Origin: Planctomycetaceae bacterium
Lineage (GTDB): Bacteria > Planctomycetota > Planctomycetia > Planctomycetales > Planctomycetaceae
Reading direction: 5' to 3'
Assembly: GCA_003445035.1 (NCBI GenBank)
Contig: DLVV01000055.1
Location: 1,543 to 19,113, forward strand
Length of the DNA: 17,571 bases
Part shown: positions 6,401 through 14,207 of the stretch, one piece after another
Numbering within the stretch: position 1 is the first letter of the stretch
How the letters are laid out: the number at the start of each line of letters is the position of its first letter
Notes under the pieces: model-generated
The model's input: the letters and a program-made list of their open reading frames with translations, nothing else
Told to the model about the DNA's origin: nothing
Database searches by the model: none
Made by a program: the position numbers and the translations under genes

Positions 6401-8598
6401 GGTGTCGTCCCCTTCTTTCCATCGGCCGGCGTTTTCAGCTTCTCGCGGGCCATCTCGGTCCACCGGTCACGGATTCCGGTGGCGGCCAGCTTGGCCAGTT
6501 CGGTCCGGGCTCGCTTGGATCGACCGGTCGCCTCGAGCGCCCCGGCCAACCTCCAGCGGGCCTGGCTCTCCCACAGGGCTCCGGTCCCCAGCGTCAATGC
6601 CAGGTCCAGGAACTCGCTGGCCTCCCGATGCTGGCCCCTCAGTGACAGCGCCAACCCCCGCCAGAAGAACGTGTGTCCCTTGATCTTCTCGGTCGCGAAC
6701 TGATCCTCCCAGCGATCGACCGTCTCGATCGCCGCCCCGTAATTGTTCTCCTGCAGGTACTCGCGAATCGAGTTCGGAAATGACCCGATGCGTGCCGAGC
6801 GAACCGACCTGGGAACGACACGTCCCAGCAGCGCCTCGACCCGTCGGTAGAACTCCAGTGATTCGGCCTTCTTGCCGTGCCACAGCGCCACGTCTCCGGC
6901 GGCGTTGATCGCTCGCCGGTAGGACGTCTTGGCCTTGGCATCCTGGGTCAGGGGCGGCTTGGCGTTGACGGCCACATCGTGGACCCGCTTGAGCAGTTCC
7001 GGCGACTTGTCCGGCTGGTTGCGGCGGATCCCCAGCAGCCGGATCAGCCGGGCCAGCGAATCGAGAGACTCGGCGGCGGGGGTCTTGTCGGTTATCGATG
7101 CCTGGAAGTTGGCAATCGCCTCATCGATGCCCTCCTCGCCGCTGGAAAGCGATGCGAGGGCCAGCACCCGGCGAATGGCCGGCGCCAGCTTGGGACGGAT
7201 CTTGCCGAATCGATTCACCCAGTTCCGCCCGACCTCGACGGCCCGCTTGGCGTCCCCGCCCTCGCCGTGCAGGTGAACCAGTTCCCCAAGACTGGCGGCA
7301 TCGAGCTTGGCCAGGTCGTAGCCGGCGGTCAGCTTGACGTAGTCGGGATAACGCCCTTGCCGAATGTCTCCGGCCACGTGCTGCACCTCGAACACCTCAA
7401 CAGGCCACCCCACGGCCTGCTGACTGCCACCGATCGTGGTGATCAACTTCACCGGGAAACGGCCGAGCGACAGGTAGACATGATCCACCGTCGCGCCCGA
7501 GCCCGATTGTCCGTCACCGAAGTCCCAGGCGAACGTCGTCCCCTTGGGGAACGACCCGGCCGCCTCGACTCCCAATCGGACCCTCGTGTACTGTCCGCTG
7601 GCGCGGACACCCGGGTCGGGCCAGATCGTGTCGACATAGATCGGAACGAATGATGCCAGCGGAGCGGTGGATGATTCGTAAGCGACCACCTGTGCCGAAT
7701 GCGGCATCGGGTAAAGGTTGCCGGGAATTCCGGCGTAATGCCCCTTCTGGGATCCGGGCGGACTCCAGCCAAGGAAAGCGACCTGCTTGAGCATCACCTC
7801 TTCGTGGTAGTACTCCAGGTAGTGCAACCCCGCCTTCAGTTCGACCTTCTGGTTGAATTCGCCCCGCGCGCCACGTTCGGACGTGTGCCGACCGGGCCAG
7901 TGGATCAGCGGCTTTCCGTCCAGGAACGAGAAACTGGCCTCGTTCGAAGCGGTGCAGAAGCGGTACAGGCCATCCTTGGGGATCCGGATCCAGCCCTTGT
8001 AGACACTGATGTAGTAGTCGGAGGGTCCGAAGGGGTTGTGGCCATCGGCAATCCGTTGCTGGTACCGGGCCCCGTACCGTTCGGTGCTGGCGGCCATCAA
8101 CTGCTGGAGATCGGCCACCGTCTTGGGATTGTCTCCTTCGGGGCGCTTGATCGTGGCAAACACCAGCCCCTGCCTGGGCACCCAGCCTCCCTTGGGGGGG
8201 CCGGCACCGGGCCGGTCAGTGGCAACCACCATCTCGGCCGCACGAGGAGCCTGGGGGTTGGCGAAATAGACGAAGAACTTCGCACCCGCCGACGGCTTGC
8301 CGGCCTGAAACGAAATCAACGAGTAGCCATCCGGATCGTGCCACGTCAGTTGGAACGGCACGGTCTTGCCGGCAGCGTCACGGACACGAAAGTCCGAGCC
8401 ATCCGGCTTGGCACGTCCCTGGTGCACCACCCGTACCGACGCGGAGTCGACGCTGGCATCAGGCAGAGGTTTGGCGATGGTGACCACGGCCCGGGCCTTC
8501 CAGCCATCCAGTTGCCACGGGTCAGCGGCAACCACCGCCCCACCACCATGCAGCAGCAGCACGGCCGCCACGGTCAACCATCCGGTGATCCCCCGCAT
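6397..8598 (-). CDS. Secreted PA14-PKD-helical repeat protein
   Basis: A 733-residue exported protein. Residues 1-25 form a signal peptide ending AVVAA. Residues 30-120 are a beta domain resembling the DUF2341 type (GWKARAVVTI ... FFVYFANPQAP). Residues about 143-285 look like PA14, a beta-barrel often found on surface or carbohydrate-active proteins: YYISVYKGWIRIPKDGLYRF, FLDGKPLIHWPG, AGLHYLEYYHEE. Residues about 333-390 are a PKD domain with the hallmark WDFGDG at 358-363 and HVYLSLGRFPVKL. The C-terminal part, 430-720, is all-helical and TPR-like (LWHGKKAESLEFYRRVEALL; WRGLALSLRGQHREASEFL). This mix suggests an extracytoplasmic binding or scaffold protein, not an enzyme. ATG 8598 has AGGGGG (8607-8612) eight bases upstream, overlapping the TAG of the preceding gene. 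The 3' end overlaps the next gene by four bases. A run of seven G lies at 8194-8200. Confidence 0.85.
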   Translation of the reverse strand: MRGITGWLTVAAVLLLHGGGAVVAADPWQLDGWKARAVVTIAKPLPDASVDSASVRVVHQGRAKPDGSDFRVRDAAGKTVPFQLTWHDPDGYSLISFQAGKPSAGAKFFVYFANPQAPRAAEMVVATDRPGAGPPKGGWVPRQGLVFATIKRPEGDNPKTVADLQQLMAASTERYGARYQQRIADGHNPFGPSDYYISVYKGWIRIPKDGLYRFCTASNEASFSFLDGKPLIHWPGRHTSERGARGEFNQKVELKAGLHYLEYYHEEVMLKQVAFLGWSPPGSQKGHYAGIPGNLYPMPHSAQVVAYESSTAPLASFVPIYVDTIWPDPGVRASGQYTRVRLGVEAAGSFPKGTTFAWDFGDGQSGSGATVDHVYLSLGRFPVKLITTIGGSQQAVGWPVEVFEVQHVAGDIRQGRYPDYVKLTAGYDLAKLDAASLGELVHLHGEGGDAKRAVEVGRNWVNRFGKIRPKLAPAIRRVLALASLSSGEEGIDEAIANFQASITDKTPAAESLDSLARLIRLLGIRRNQPDKSPELLKRVHDVAVNAKPPLTQDAKAKTSYRRAINAAGDVALWHGKKAESLEFYRRVEALLGRVVPRSVRSARIGSFPNSIREYLQENNYGAAIETVDRWEDQFATEKIKGHTFFWRGLALSLRGQHREASEFLDLALTLGTGALWESQARWRLAGALEATGRSKRARTELAKLAATGIRDRWTEMAREKLKTPADGKKGTTP

Positions 8599-8610
8599 CG
8601 CGGTCGCCCC

Positions 8611-11600
8611 CTACTTCTCCGACTCGGACAACGCCCGGTAATACCGCTCCAGCAACGACTCGTACCCCTTGGGATACGACTCACCGGCCGACTGCAGCAG
8701 CTCATCTCTCAGGTCGGCGGGCAGGTCCCGGGCCTGCTGTAGCCGGATGACAGTCGTCTGATCGACTCCGCCCAGCGCGTCGCGGATCTGTCGCAACGCG
8801 ATTTTCTGTTTGCGGAAGGCGTCGTCAAACTTGTTGTTCTTCAGGTCGTCCTCGATCGAATCCAGCAACCGGATCGCGCCCTGCAACCGCCGTCCACGAA
8901 CGCTGTTGGTATCGAGCTTGCGAGCGACCTGCGTGGCGCGTTCACGGAGACCTCTCTGTTTCTCAGAGAGCCGCTTCATGTCCTTGCTGAACGGTGGTGG
9001 CGTTCCGCCCTGCAGGCCCTTGCGACCTTCGCCGGCCCGTTTTCCACCGCCGGTGGAACCGTTGGGGTCCAGGCGGCCCTCCTCCTTCAGCCGCCCCTTC
9101 TCGTAACGCTCGTTGTTGAGCCTCGCCGGGGTCTTGCGGCCGTCGAGACCGCGGGCGGTGTCGCCAACCATCTGGCCACTCGACTTGCCGCGGCGGCCGT
9201 CACCGGAGCGACCACTGACCTCGTTGTTGTTCGGCAGGTCGTTGCCGGTGACACCCTTGGCCGAGAAGTTGCTGATCGGTCCGTCGGAAACGCCCCAGCC
9301 GGCCTGGTTGAGATTGTCGCCCCAGGCCGAAGTGATGTCGTCCGCCTCGTCCTCGAACTCCTCGGCCTCCTGCAACAACTCGCCGATCAGGTCCTCGAGG
9401 GCGTCCGGCAGCGGCATCTCCGGCATCTTCATTCGCTTGGCATCCAGCGGCTCCTCCATCAACCACTTCAGCGCATCCGGGGAGTCGGGAAGCCAGATCT
9501 CGAGGTTCTCGAGCATCTTGGTCGCCTTGCTCGACCCGAGGTCCTCCAGGGCCACTTCGAGACTCGAATTCTTCGGCCGCTTGGCGACCATCTCAACTTC
9601 CTCGAAAACGCTGTTGATGTCACTGCGGAGTCCGAAGTCGTCAACAAACCCGGTGGGCAGCTTGGTCAGTTCGTCGATCGTCCCCTTTTTCCACTTGTTC
9701 CACTTGGCGACCATGTCGTCGAACTCCTTCTGCGCATCGAGTTCCTCTTCGCTGAGTTCCTCGACCTTCCGCTTGGGGAGTTTTTCCAGCTTGCTGGCCA
9801 ACTCGGTCTGGTCGGCCTGCATCCGCTCCAGGCCCTTCATCAACTTCTCGAGTGCCGTGGTGATCGACTTGTGAGCGGCCTCGTCCTTCTTGCGAATCCG
9901 CCTCAGGTCCTTGCGAGCCTGCTGGTTCTTGTCGAGTCGGGCGAGCAGTTCCATCAGCTGCTTGATGATCTCGTCCTGGACCGGCAACGAGTCGTCCCGA
10001 AGGGTCTGCTGCCTCCCCTGGTTCTTTGTCTCGCGGGCCATCTCGAACAGGCTCACGGCCTTGGCCATCGGACCGATCGCGAGCTCGTTGAGGGAGCCGA
10101 TGACGGTCTTCAGGGGCAGAGTCGATCTCTGCATCAACGCGGCCAGTTGCCCGGTCCCCTTGCGGATCCGGCCCTGCCGGGACAACAGCGAGTCAAAGGC
10201 GTCACCGTTGGTCGTGCGGGCGCGGTTCTCCTTCTGCAACCGGATCAGGCCCTCGAGCAGTTGCGCGAAGTCCTCCAGTTGCATCGCCACCTGGGCTTCT
10301 TCCTGCTGGGGCGTGAGCACGAAGATGGTGAACCGTTTCGAACTCGCCTTGCCGGGCCCGGTGACCGTGTTGCGATCGACCGCCTCGGCCCAGTACCGGA
10401 CCAGGTCTCCCCCCTTGATGTCGTGCTCGTCCAACTTCCACTCGAACTCCGCCACGATCGGTTCGTTCTCGGCTCCGACGGCCGGCTCGAAACCGGTCAA
10501 CTCGCGGACGGTCTCATCGTCGTTGACCCGGTACAGCACCCGCACGCGAGCGACACCGTAGTCGTCCTTGGCGGCCACCTTCAGCACGACGGTCGCCTCG
10601 GGGACGACCTGCCGATCTGTTCCGGGCCGGGGAATCGCCACGGTCGGCGGCTGGTCAGGCACGGCGGCGATCGATCGCCAGACGGGATCTCCATTGGCGT
10701 GACCCAACGTGTCTTCCAGCACGAGTTGATACCGATCCGGAGCCACCAGACTGCGCGAGAGAGAACCACCCTCGATCCGGGCTTCGGGGACCTTGAGAAT
10801 GAAGTCGGTCTTCCAGTCCGAGCCGCTTCCCGTCAGCGCAAACTCCTGTCCCGACTCGGTGACCAGGCGAGCTGACCGGAGGTCCTTCGAGGCGGTCACG
10901 GCGACCTCGACCCGGCTGCCGGCCAGTGCGGCCACCTCACCGGTATCCCCCGCAGCGGCCGTGGCCTCGAGCATGGTGTAGGACGGCGGAGTAACGGTCA
11001 GCTGGACCGCCTGCACACGGGGCCGCCGGTGGACCACCACCTGGCGATCGCGAGACTGGTCGTCACCCGCGGTGATGAAGAATTCCAGCGTCCGGGTTGC
11101 CCGTTCCAGCGTCGCGGTGTATTCGCGACGTCCCTTCCGATCACTTTTCTTCGACGGGCTCATCACCAGGGTCGTCCAGTGCTCCTCGCCGTCGGGCCGC
11201 ATCCTCAGTTCGGCGTTCGCCGGCAACACGCCCTCGATACCCACGACGAACTTCACCGACATCCCTTCCGCGTAGCGGTTGCTTCCATCGGCCGGCTTGA
11301 TCGTTTTCTCGATGATCTGTGTCGCGGTGAACGGTTCGATTTCGGCAAACGGCATCAGGATCCTCGAGAGCCCATTGCCGAAGCGTTCGCTGCCAAACCC
11401 GGCATACATCGCGAGCACCAGCAGAACTCCCAGCCCGGCCAACGCGGCCCGGCGAACCGGCTGCCAGTCGAGCGAATCGGTGAGATCGAGATCGATGGAG
11501 GCCTGGTTGGCGTCGCTGACGATCGCGTCCACGATCTGTGGAGAACCCGGCTCTGTGCCGCGTCCCAGTTGCATCGCGTTGATCAACCGACTCTTGAGTT

Positions 11601-11901
11601 CCGGGAATTCATTTTCACACAGTGCTGCGAAGAAATCGTCTCGGCGCTCGTCCTCGAGAAATCTCTTGACGAACAGTCCCATGGTCAGCATCCCGCCGGA
11701 TGCCAACAGCACCAGCAGCGCGACCACGCGGCCACCGACACCGGGGGCCATCAGATTGTCCGCAGCCACGGCCAGCACCAGGACCCCCAGCACGGCAGCG
11801 ACGATCAGTAGTGCGGCCTCCAACAGGTGCCGCTGACGCCAGGCCCGCCGCAGTTCGTCCATCGCGTACACCAACCGCGGATAGGTCTTTACGGTGCTCA
11901 T
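8611..11901 (-). CDS. DUF4175-like large membrane/coiled-coil protein
   Basis: A 1096-residue protein with no known enzymatic motif. Three hydrophobic helices lie in the N-terminal part (about 30-48, 58-77, 152-169). The sequence FFAALCENEFPELKSRLINAMQL between them resembles the N-terminal region of DUF4175-like proteins. Ig-like beta domains follow: about 195-290 (TIKPADGSNRYAEG), 294-415 (LTVTPPSYT) and 417-527 (QPPTVAIPRPGTD ... KDDYGVARVRVLYRV). A long charged helical, probably coiled-coil region spans 535-860. Residues 870-970 are a Gly/Asn/Arg-rich linker (NNNEVSGRSGDGRRGKSSGQ). A final helical domain ends with YPKGYESLLERYYRAL, a pattern seen at the end of related planctomycete proteins. 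The protein probably has a membrane anchor with a large scaffold on one side. ATG 11901 has GAGGAG nine bases upstream (11911-11916). It sits 21 bases after the VWA gene and 12 before the PA14 gene, so it belongs to the operon. Confidence 0.8.
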   Translation of the reverse strand: MSTVKTYPRLVYAMDELRRAWRQRHLLEAALLIVAAVLGVLVLAVAADNLMAPGVGGRVVALLVLLASGGMLTMGLFVKRFLEDERRDDFFAALCENEFPELKSRLINAMQLGRGTEPGSPQIVDAIVSDANQASIDLDLTDSLDWQPVRRAALAGLGVLLVLAMYAGFGSERFGNGLSRILMPFAEIEPFTATQIIEKTIKPADGSNRYAEGMSVKFVVGIEGVLPANAELRMRPDGEEHWTTLVMSPSKKSDRKGRREYTATLERATRTLEFFITAGDDQSRDRQVVVHRRPRVQAVQLTVTPPSYTMLEATAAAGDTGEVAALAGSRVEVAVTASKDLRSARLVTESGQEFALTGSGSDWKTDFILKVPEARIEGGSLSRSLVAPDRYQLVLEDTLGHANGDPVWRSIAAVPDQPPTVAIPRPGTDRQVVPEATVVLKVAAKDDYGVARVRVLYRVNDDETVRELTGFEPAVGAENEPIVAEFEWKLDEHDIKGGDLVRYWAEAVDRNTVTGPGKASSKRFTIFVLTPQQEEAQVAMQLEDFAQLLEGLIRLQKENRARTTNGDAFDSLLSRQGRIRKGTGQLAALMQRSTLPLKTVIGSLNELAIGPMAKAVSLFEMARETKNQGRQQTLRDDSLPVQDEIIKQLMELLARLDKNQQARKDLRRIRKKDEAAHKSITTALEKLMKGLERMQADQTELASKLEKLPKRKVEELSEEELDAQKEFDDMVAKWNKWKKGTIDELTKLPTGFVDDFGLRSDINSVFEEVEMVAKRPKNSSLEVALEDLGSSKATKMLENLEIWLPDSPDALKWLMEEPLDAKRMKMPEMPLPDALEDLIGELLQEAEEFEDEADDITSAWGDNLNQAGWGVSDGPISNFSAKGVTGNDLPNNNEVSGRSGDGRRGKSSGQMVGDTARGLDGRKTPARLNNERYEKGRLKEEGRLDPNGSTGGGKRAGEGRKGLQGGTPPPFSKDMKRLSEKQRGLRERATQVARKLDTNSVRGRRLQGAIRLLDSIEDDLKNNKFDDAFRKQKIALRQIRDALGGVDQTTVIRLQQARDLPADLRDELLQSAGESYPKGYESLLERYYRALSESEK

Positions 11902-11922
11902 GCCGTCGTTCTCCTCGTCTCG

Positions 11923-14148
11923 CTAAACGAGCCGATTGTTTCGTCGCAACCACCACTCCCCGGTCACGGCGACCAGGAAAAAGCAGAACAGGAAGGGGGA
12001 ATTCCAGTACTCGCGAGCATCACGTGCCCGGGTGATCGTTCGCTCTCGGCGATCCGGCTGCAGCCGCTCGCCGAGCGTTTCTGCCTCGTTGATGTCGACG
12101 TAGAACCCCGCGCCGCGTTCGGCGGTGATCTGCCTGAGCACCTGCGGATTGGTACGCGTGTCGGCGATTTCCATGTCGGCACCGTGGACCAGCAGTTCGA
12201 CGTTCGCGTTGGCCACCATCTTGCCGTCAAGAGTCGAGCGGGCCACGATCACGTGGCGACCGATCCCGTCGGGATAGACGGTGGCAACCTGGTCACCAGA
12301 TCCGTCGGCGGCGGGTCGCAGCGGCACATTCCGCTCGCCCCCCCCCGAATTGGTGATGGTGGCGACCAGTCCCTGGCCCTCGGAGGCCGCAGCATCACGA
12401 CTGACGACCCGCACCCGGACTGGTTCGCCGTGCCCGTAACCGGGTCGGTCGGTGGTGACAACCAGCGGCGACTGTTCATCGTTCAGCCCGCGGCCGGTCA
12501 GCCAGCGAACCGCCTGGCTCCAGAACCGGGCGTAGAGCACGTCGCCCTGTCCCTTCAATCTCGCCACGCGGCTCCACCGCCAGGTGGTGTCGGTGGTGAC
12601 GACCATCGACTTGCCCTGTCCGAAGTTCTGCACCGCCACCACGACGGCCGGCTTGCCGTCGACGGATGTGATCGGATTGGTGGCCAGCACGTCGGCTCCC
12701 GGCTTGGCCCGCTTGACCAGGCTGCACCCGGCCAACTGGGCCGCCCGGTCCCACAGGGCCTTGTTCTGCACGCGGTCACTCCGGACCTGGAAGATCGGAT
12801 GTGCCTGGCCCACGCTGGTCAGGTCCATCGTGAATGGCTCGTTGGCCTGGCCGGCGTCCTCCTGCGTGACAAACTCCACCGGCAACACATCGGCCAGCGG
12901 CGTGCGGACGAAACCGTTGGGACCGAACGAGCGGTAGCCACCCAGCACCAGGATCGCGTGCCCCTCTCCACCGGCCCACTCGGTCAACGCCTCGTACTCG
13001 GCCTCACCCAGGAAATCGAACTCCATGTCGCCCAGGATGACCAGGTCAACGGTCTCGAGCTGTGTCTTGGTCAGCAGGACCTTCGAGGCTTCGGGACTGG
13101 GGCGACGGGGATTGGCCGTCCGCACAACGGTGACCAGGTTGATGTCGGGATCGTCGTCGAGCCGTTTGCGGAGGAAGGTGTACTCGTAGCGAAGAAACCC
13201 CTCGAGATAGAGCACCCCGATGGCCTCGGCGTTGACCTGCAGAGCGAACTGCTCGACGTTGTTCTCCACCACCCCCTCACCACCATCCGCCTTGGCCTCG
13301 ACCCGGTACACGAACCGTCCGGCAACGGTCGGCTCGAAGGTCAGGACCGCCTCGACCTGGTTGGCCCCGGCCTCGAGAATCACCTGCTGCTCGGCTTCGG
13401 GCTGATCGCTGCTGAGAGTCACGGTGACCGCGACCCGCCGGTCGGCCGGGCCGGCGGCCCGAACCACGGGCACGCGAACGGTGACTGTGTTGTTGACCAG
13501 GACCTGCTCGGGAGCCTGCGGCGTACGGAGAGCAAGATCGAACTCCGCCGAAGACGGATCGGACGGAAAACCGATCGCGTGGATCGGCGTGTCGCTGTCG
13601 GCCAGTTGCAGGACGCTGTCGCGTCCCGAGTTGTCCATGCCGTCGGTGACCAGCACCATCCCGATCAATTCACGGCTCCGCAAACGGCTCTCGACTTTTC
13701 CAACCGCTCGGACAAGATCGGTCACCTGGCCGGTTGGCTCGGCAGCCGGCTCACCCTCGATCGGTTTGCCGTCCATCCCGAACAACTCGACCCGCACTTC
13801 CGCTCCTTCACCCTCTTCCACCTGCCGTGTCAACCGGTCAACCGCCTCACGGGCCCACTCGTAGCGGGACTTGCCTCCGCTGTGAGCCAGCGACATCGAT
13901 CGCGAATCGTCCAGGACAACCGCCAACCGGCCCGGATCCACCACGCTGCTGTCCTCGGTCCAGACGGGCCGGGCCAATGCCAGCAGCAACGCCAGGATGC
14001 CCGCCCCTCGCAATCCCAGTAACACCCACGTCAACCGGTGCTCGGTCCGCAGGAAAATGCTGTGGTACACGGCGAACAACAACGCCGCGCCCGCGACAAT
14101 GCCCAGCAGCCACGGCCAGATCGAGCCGACATTTTCGAGTTGGAGCAT
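11923..14148 (-). CDS. VWA membrane protein with glutamine amidotransferase-like region
   Basis: A 741-residue protein. Two N-terminal helices (12-33 and 43-62) precede a von Willebrand factor A-type domain. Its metal-site motif is LDDSRSM (79-85), with Asp80, Ser82 and Ser84 in DxSxS spacing and the third-loop Asp169 in LVTDGMDNS. A beta-rich region (200-305) precedes a segment that looks like a class I glutamine amidotransferase fold: GVLYLEGFLRYEYTFLRKRL (311-330), VDLVILGDMEFDFL (367-380), LVLGGYRSFGPNGF (400-413). It lacks an obvious active-site Cys in the usual place, so it is probably a structural relative. A C-terminal helix (718-733) is followed by a short basic tail. This layout matches VWA proteins in MoxR/DUF58 clusters. 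The start ATG 14148 has no visible Shine-Dalgarno. Codons for residues near 602-604 lie in a run of nine G (12338-12346). Confidence 0.85.
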   Translation of the reverse strand: MLQLENVGSIWPWLLGIVAGAALLFAVYHSIFLRTEHRLTWVLLGLRGAGILALLLALARPVWTEDSSVVDPGRLAVVLDDSRSMSLAHSGGKSRYEWAREAVDRLTRQVEEGEGAEVRVELFGMDGKPIEGEPAAEPTGQVTDLVRAVGKVESRLRSRELIGMVLVTDGMDNSGRDSVLQLADSDTPIHAIGFPSDPSSAEFDLALRTPQAPEQVLVNNTVTVRVPVVRAAGPADRRVAVTVTLSSDQPEAEQQVILEAGANQVEAVLTFEPTVAGRFVYRVEAKADGGEGVVENNVEQFALQVNAEAIGVLYLEGFLRYEYTFLRKRLDDDPDINLVTVVRTANPRRPSPEASKVLLTKTQLETVDLVILGDMEFDFLGEAEYEALTEWAGGEGHAILVLGGYRSFGPNGFVRTPLADVLPVEFVTQEDAGQANEPFTMDLTSVGQAHPIFQVRSDRVQNKALWDRAAQLAGCSLVKRAKPGADVLATNPITSVDGKPAVVVAVQNFGQGKSMVVTTDTTWRWSRVARLKGQGDVLYARFWSQAVRWLTGRGLNDEQSPLVVTTDRPGYGHGEPVRVRVVSRDAAASEGQGLVATITNSGGGERNVPLRPAADGSGDQVATVYPDGIGRHVIVARSTLDGKMVANANVELLVHGADMEIADTRTNPQVLRQITAERGAGFYVDINEAETLGERLQPDRRERTITRARDAREYWNSPFLFCFFLVAVTGEWWLRRNNRLV
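12338..12346 (-). repeat. Nine-base poly-G tract (minus strand) inside the VWA gene
   Basis: Nine consecutive G on the coding strand encode the Gly run in NSGGGERN. It is the longest homopolymer noticed in the window. Such tracts are prone to slippage during replication and to sequencing indels; the frame is intact in this copy. Confidence 0.85.
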
Positions 14149-14207
14149 GTGATGATCGTCGATGAGGACCAGCGTGGGCTAACGGAAAACCCGTCGGCGA
14201 CAGCAGG
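14149..14207 (-). other. 59-base spacer between the two VWA genes
   Basis: Only a 4-base-pair hairpin (acgg / ccgt) is seen, and no Shine-Dalgarno upstream of ATG 14148. There is no convincing promoter or terminator, so both VWA genes are probably on one transcript. Confidence 0.4.

Noticed and set aside
5439..6422. N-terminal extension of the Gfo/Idh frame to 693 residues
   Set aside because: The extension is Arg/Gly/Gln-rich and runs across the jelly-roll gene in another frame. The Rossmann motif begins five residues after ATG 5438, which has a good Shine-Dalgarno.
9871..10875. A 334-codon + frame opposite the DUF4175-like gene
   Set aside because: It is antisense to a clear gene, is rich in Leu, Gln, Gly and Arg, and shows no recognisable motif.
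11827..14022. A 731-codon open frame on the + strand, opposite the second VWA gene
   Set aside because: It mirrors the VWA gene and its product is a low-information mix of Gly, Pro, His, Arg, Gln and Asp with no domain. GC-rich codon use on the true strand keeps the antisense frame open.
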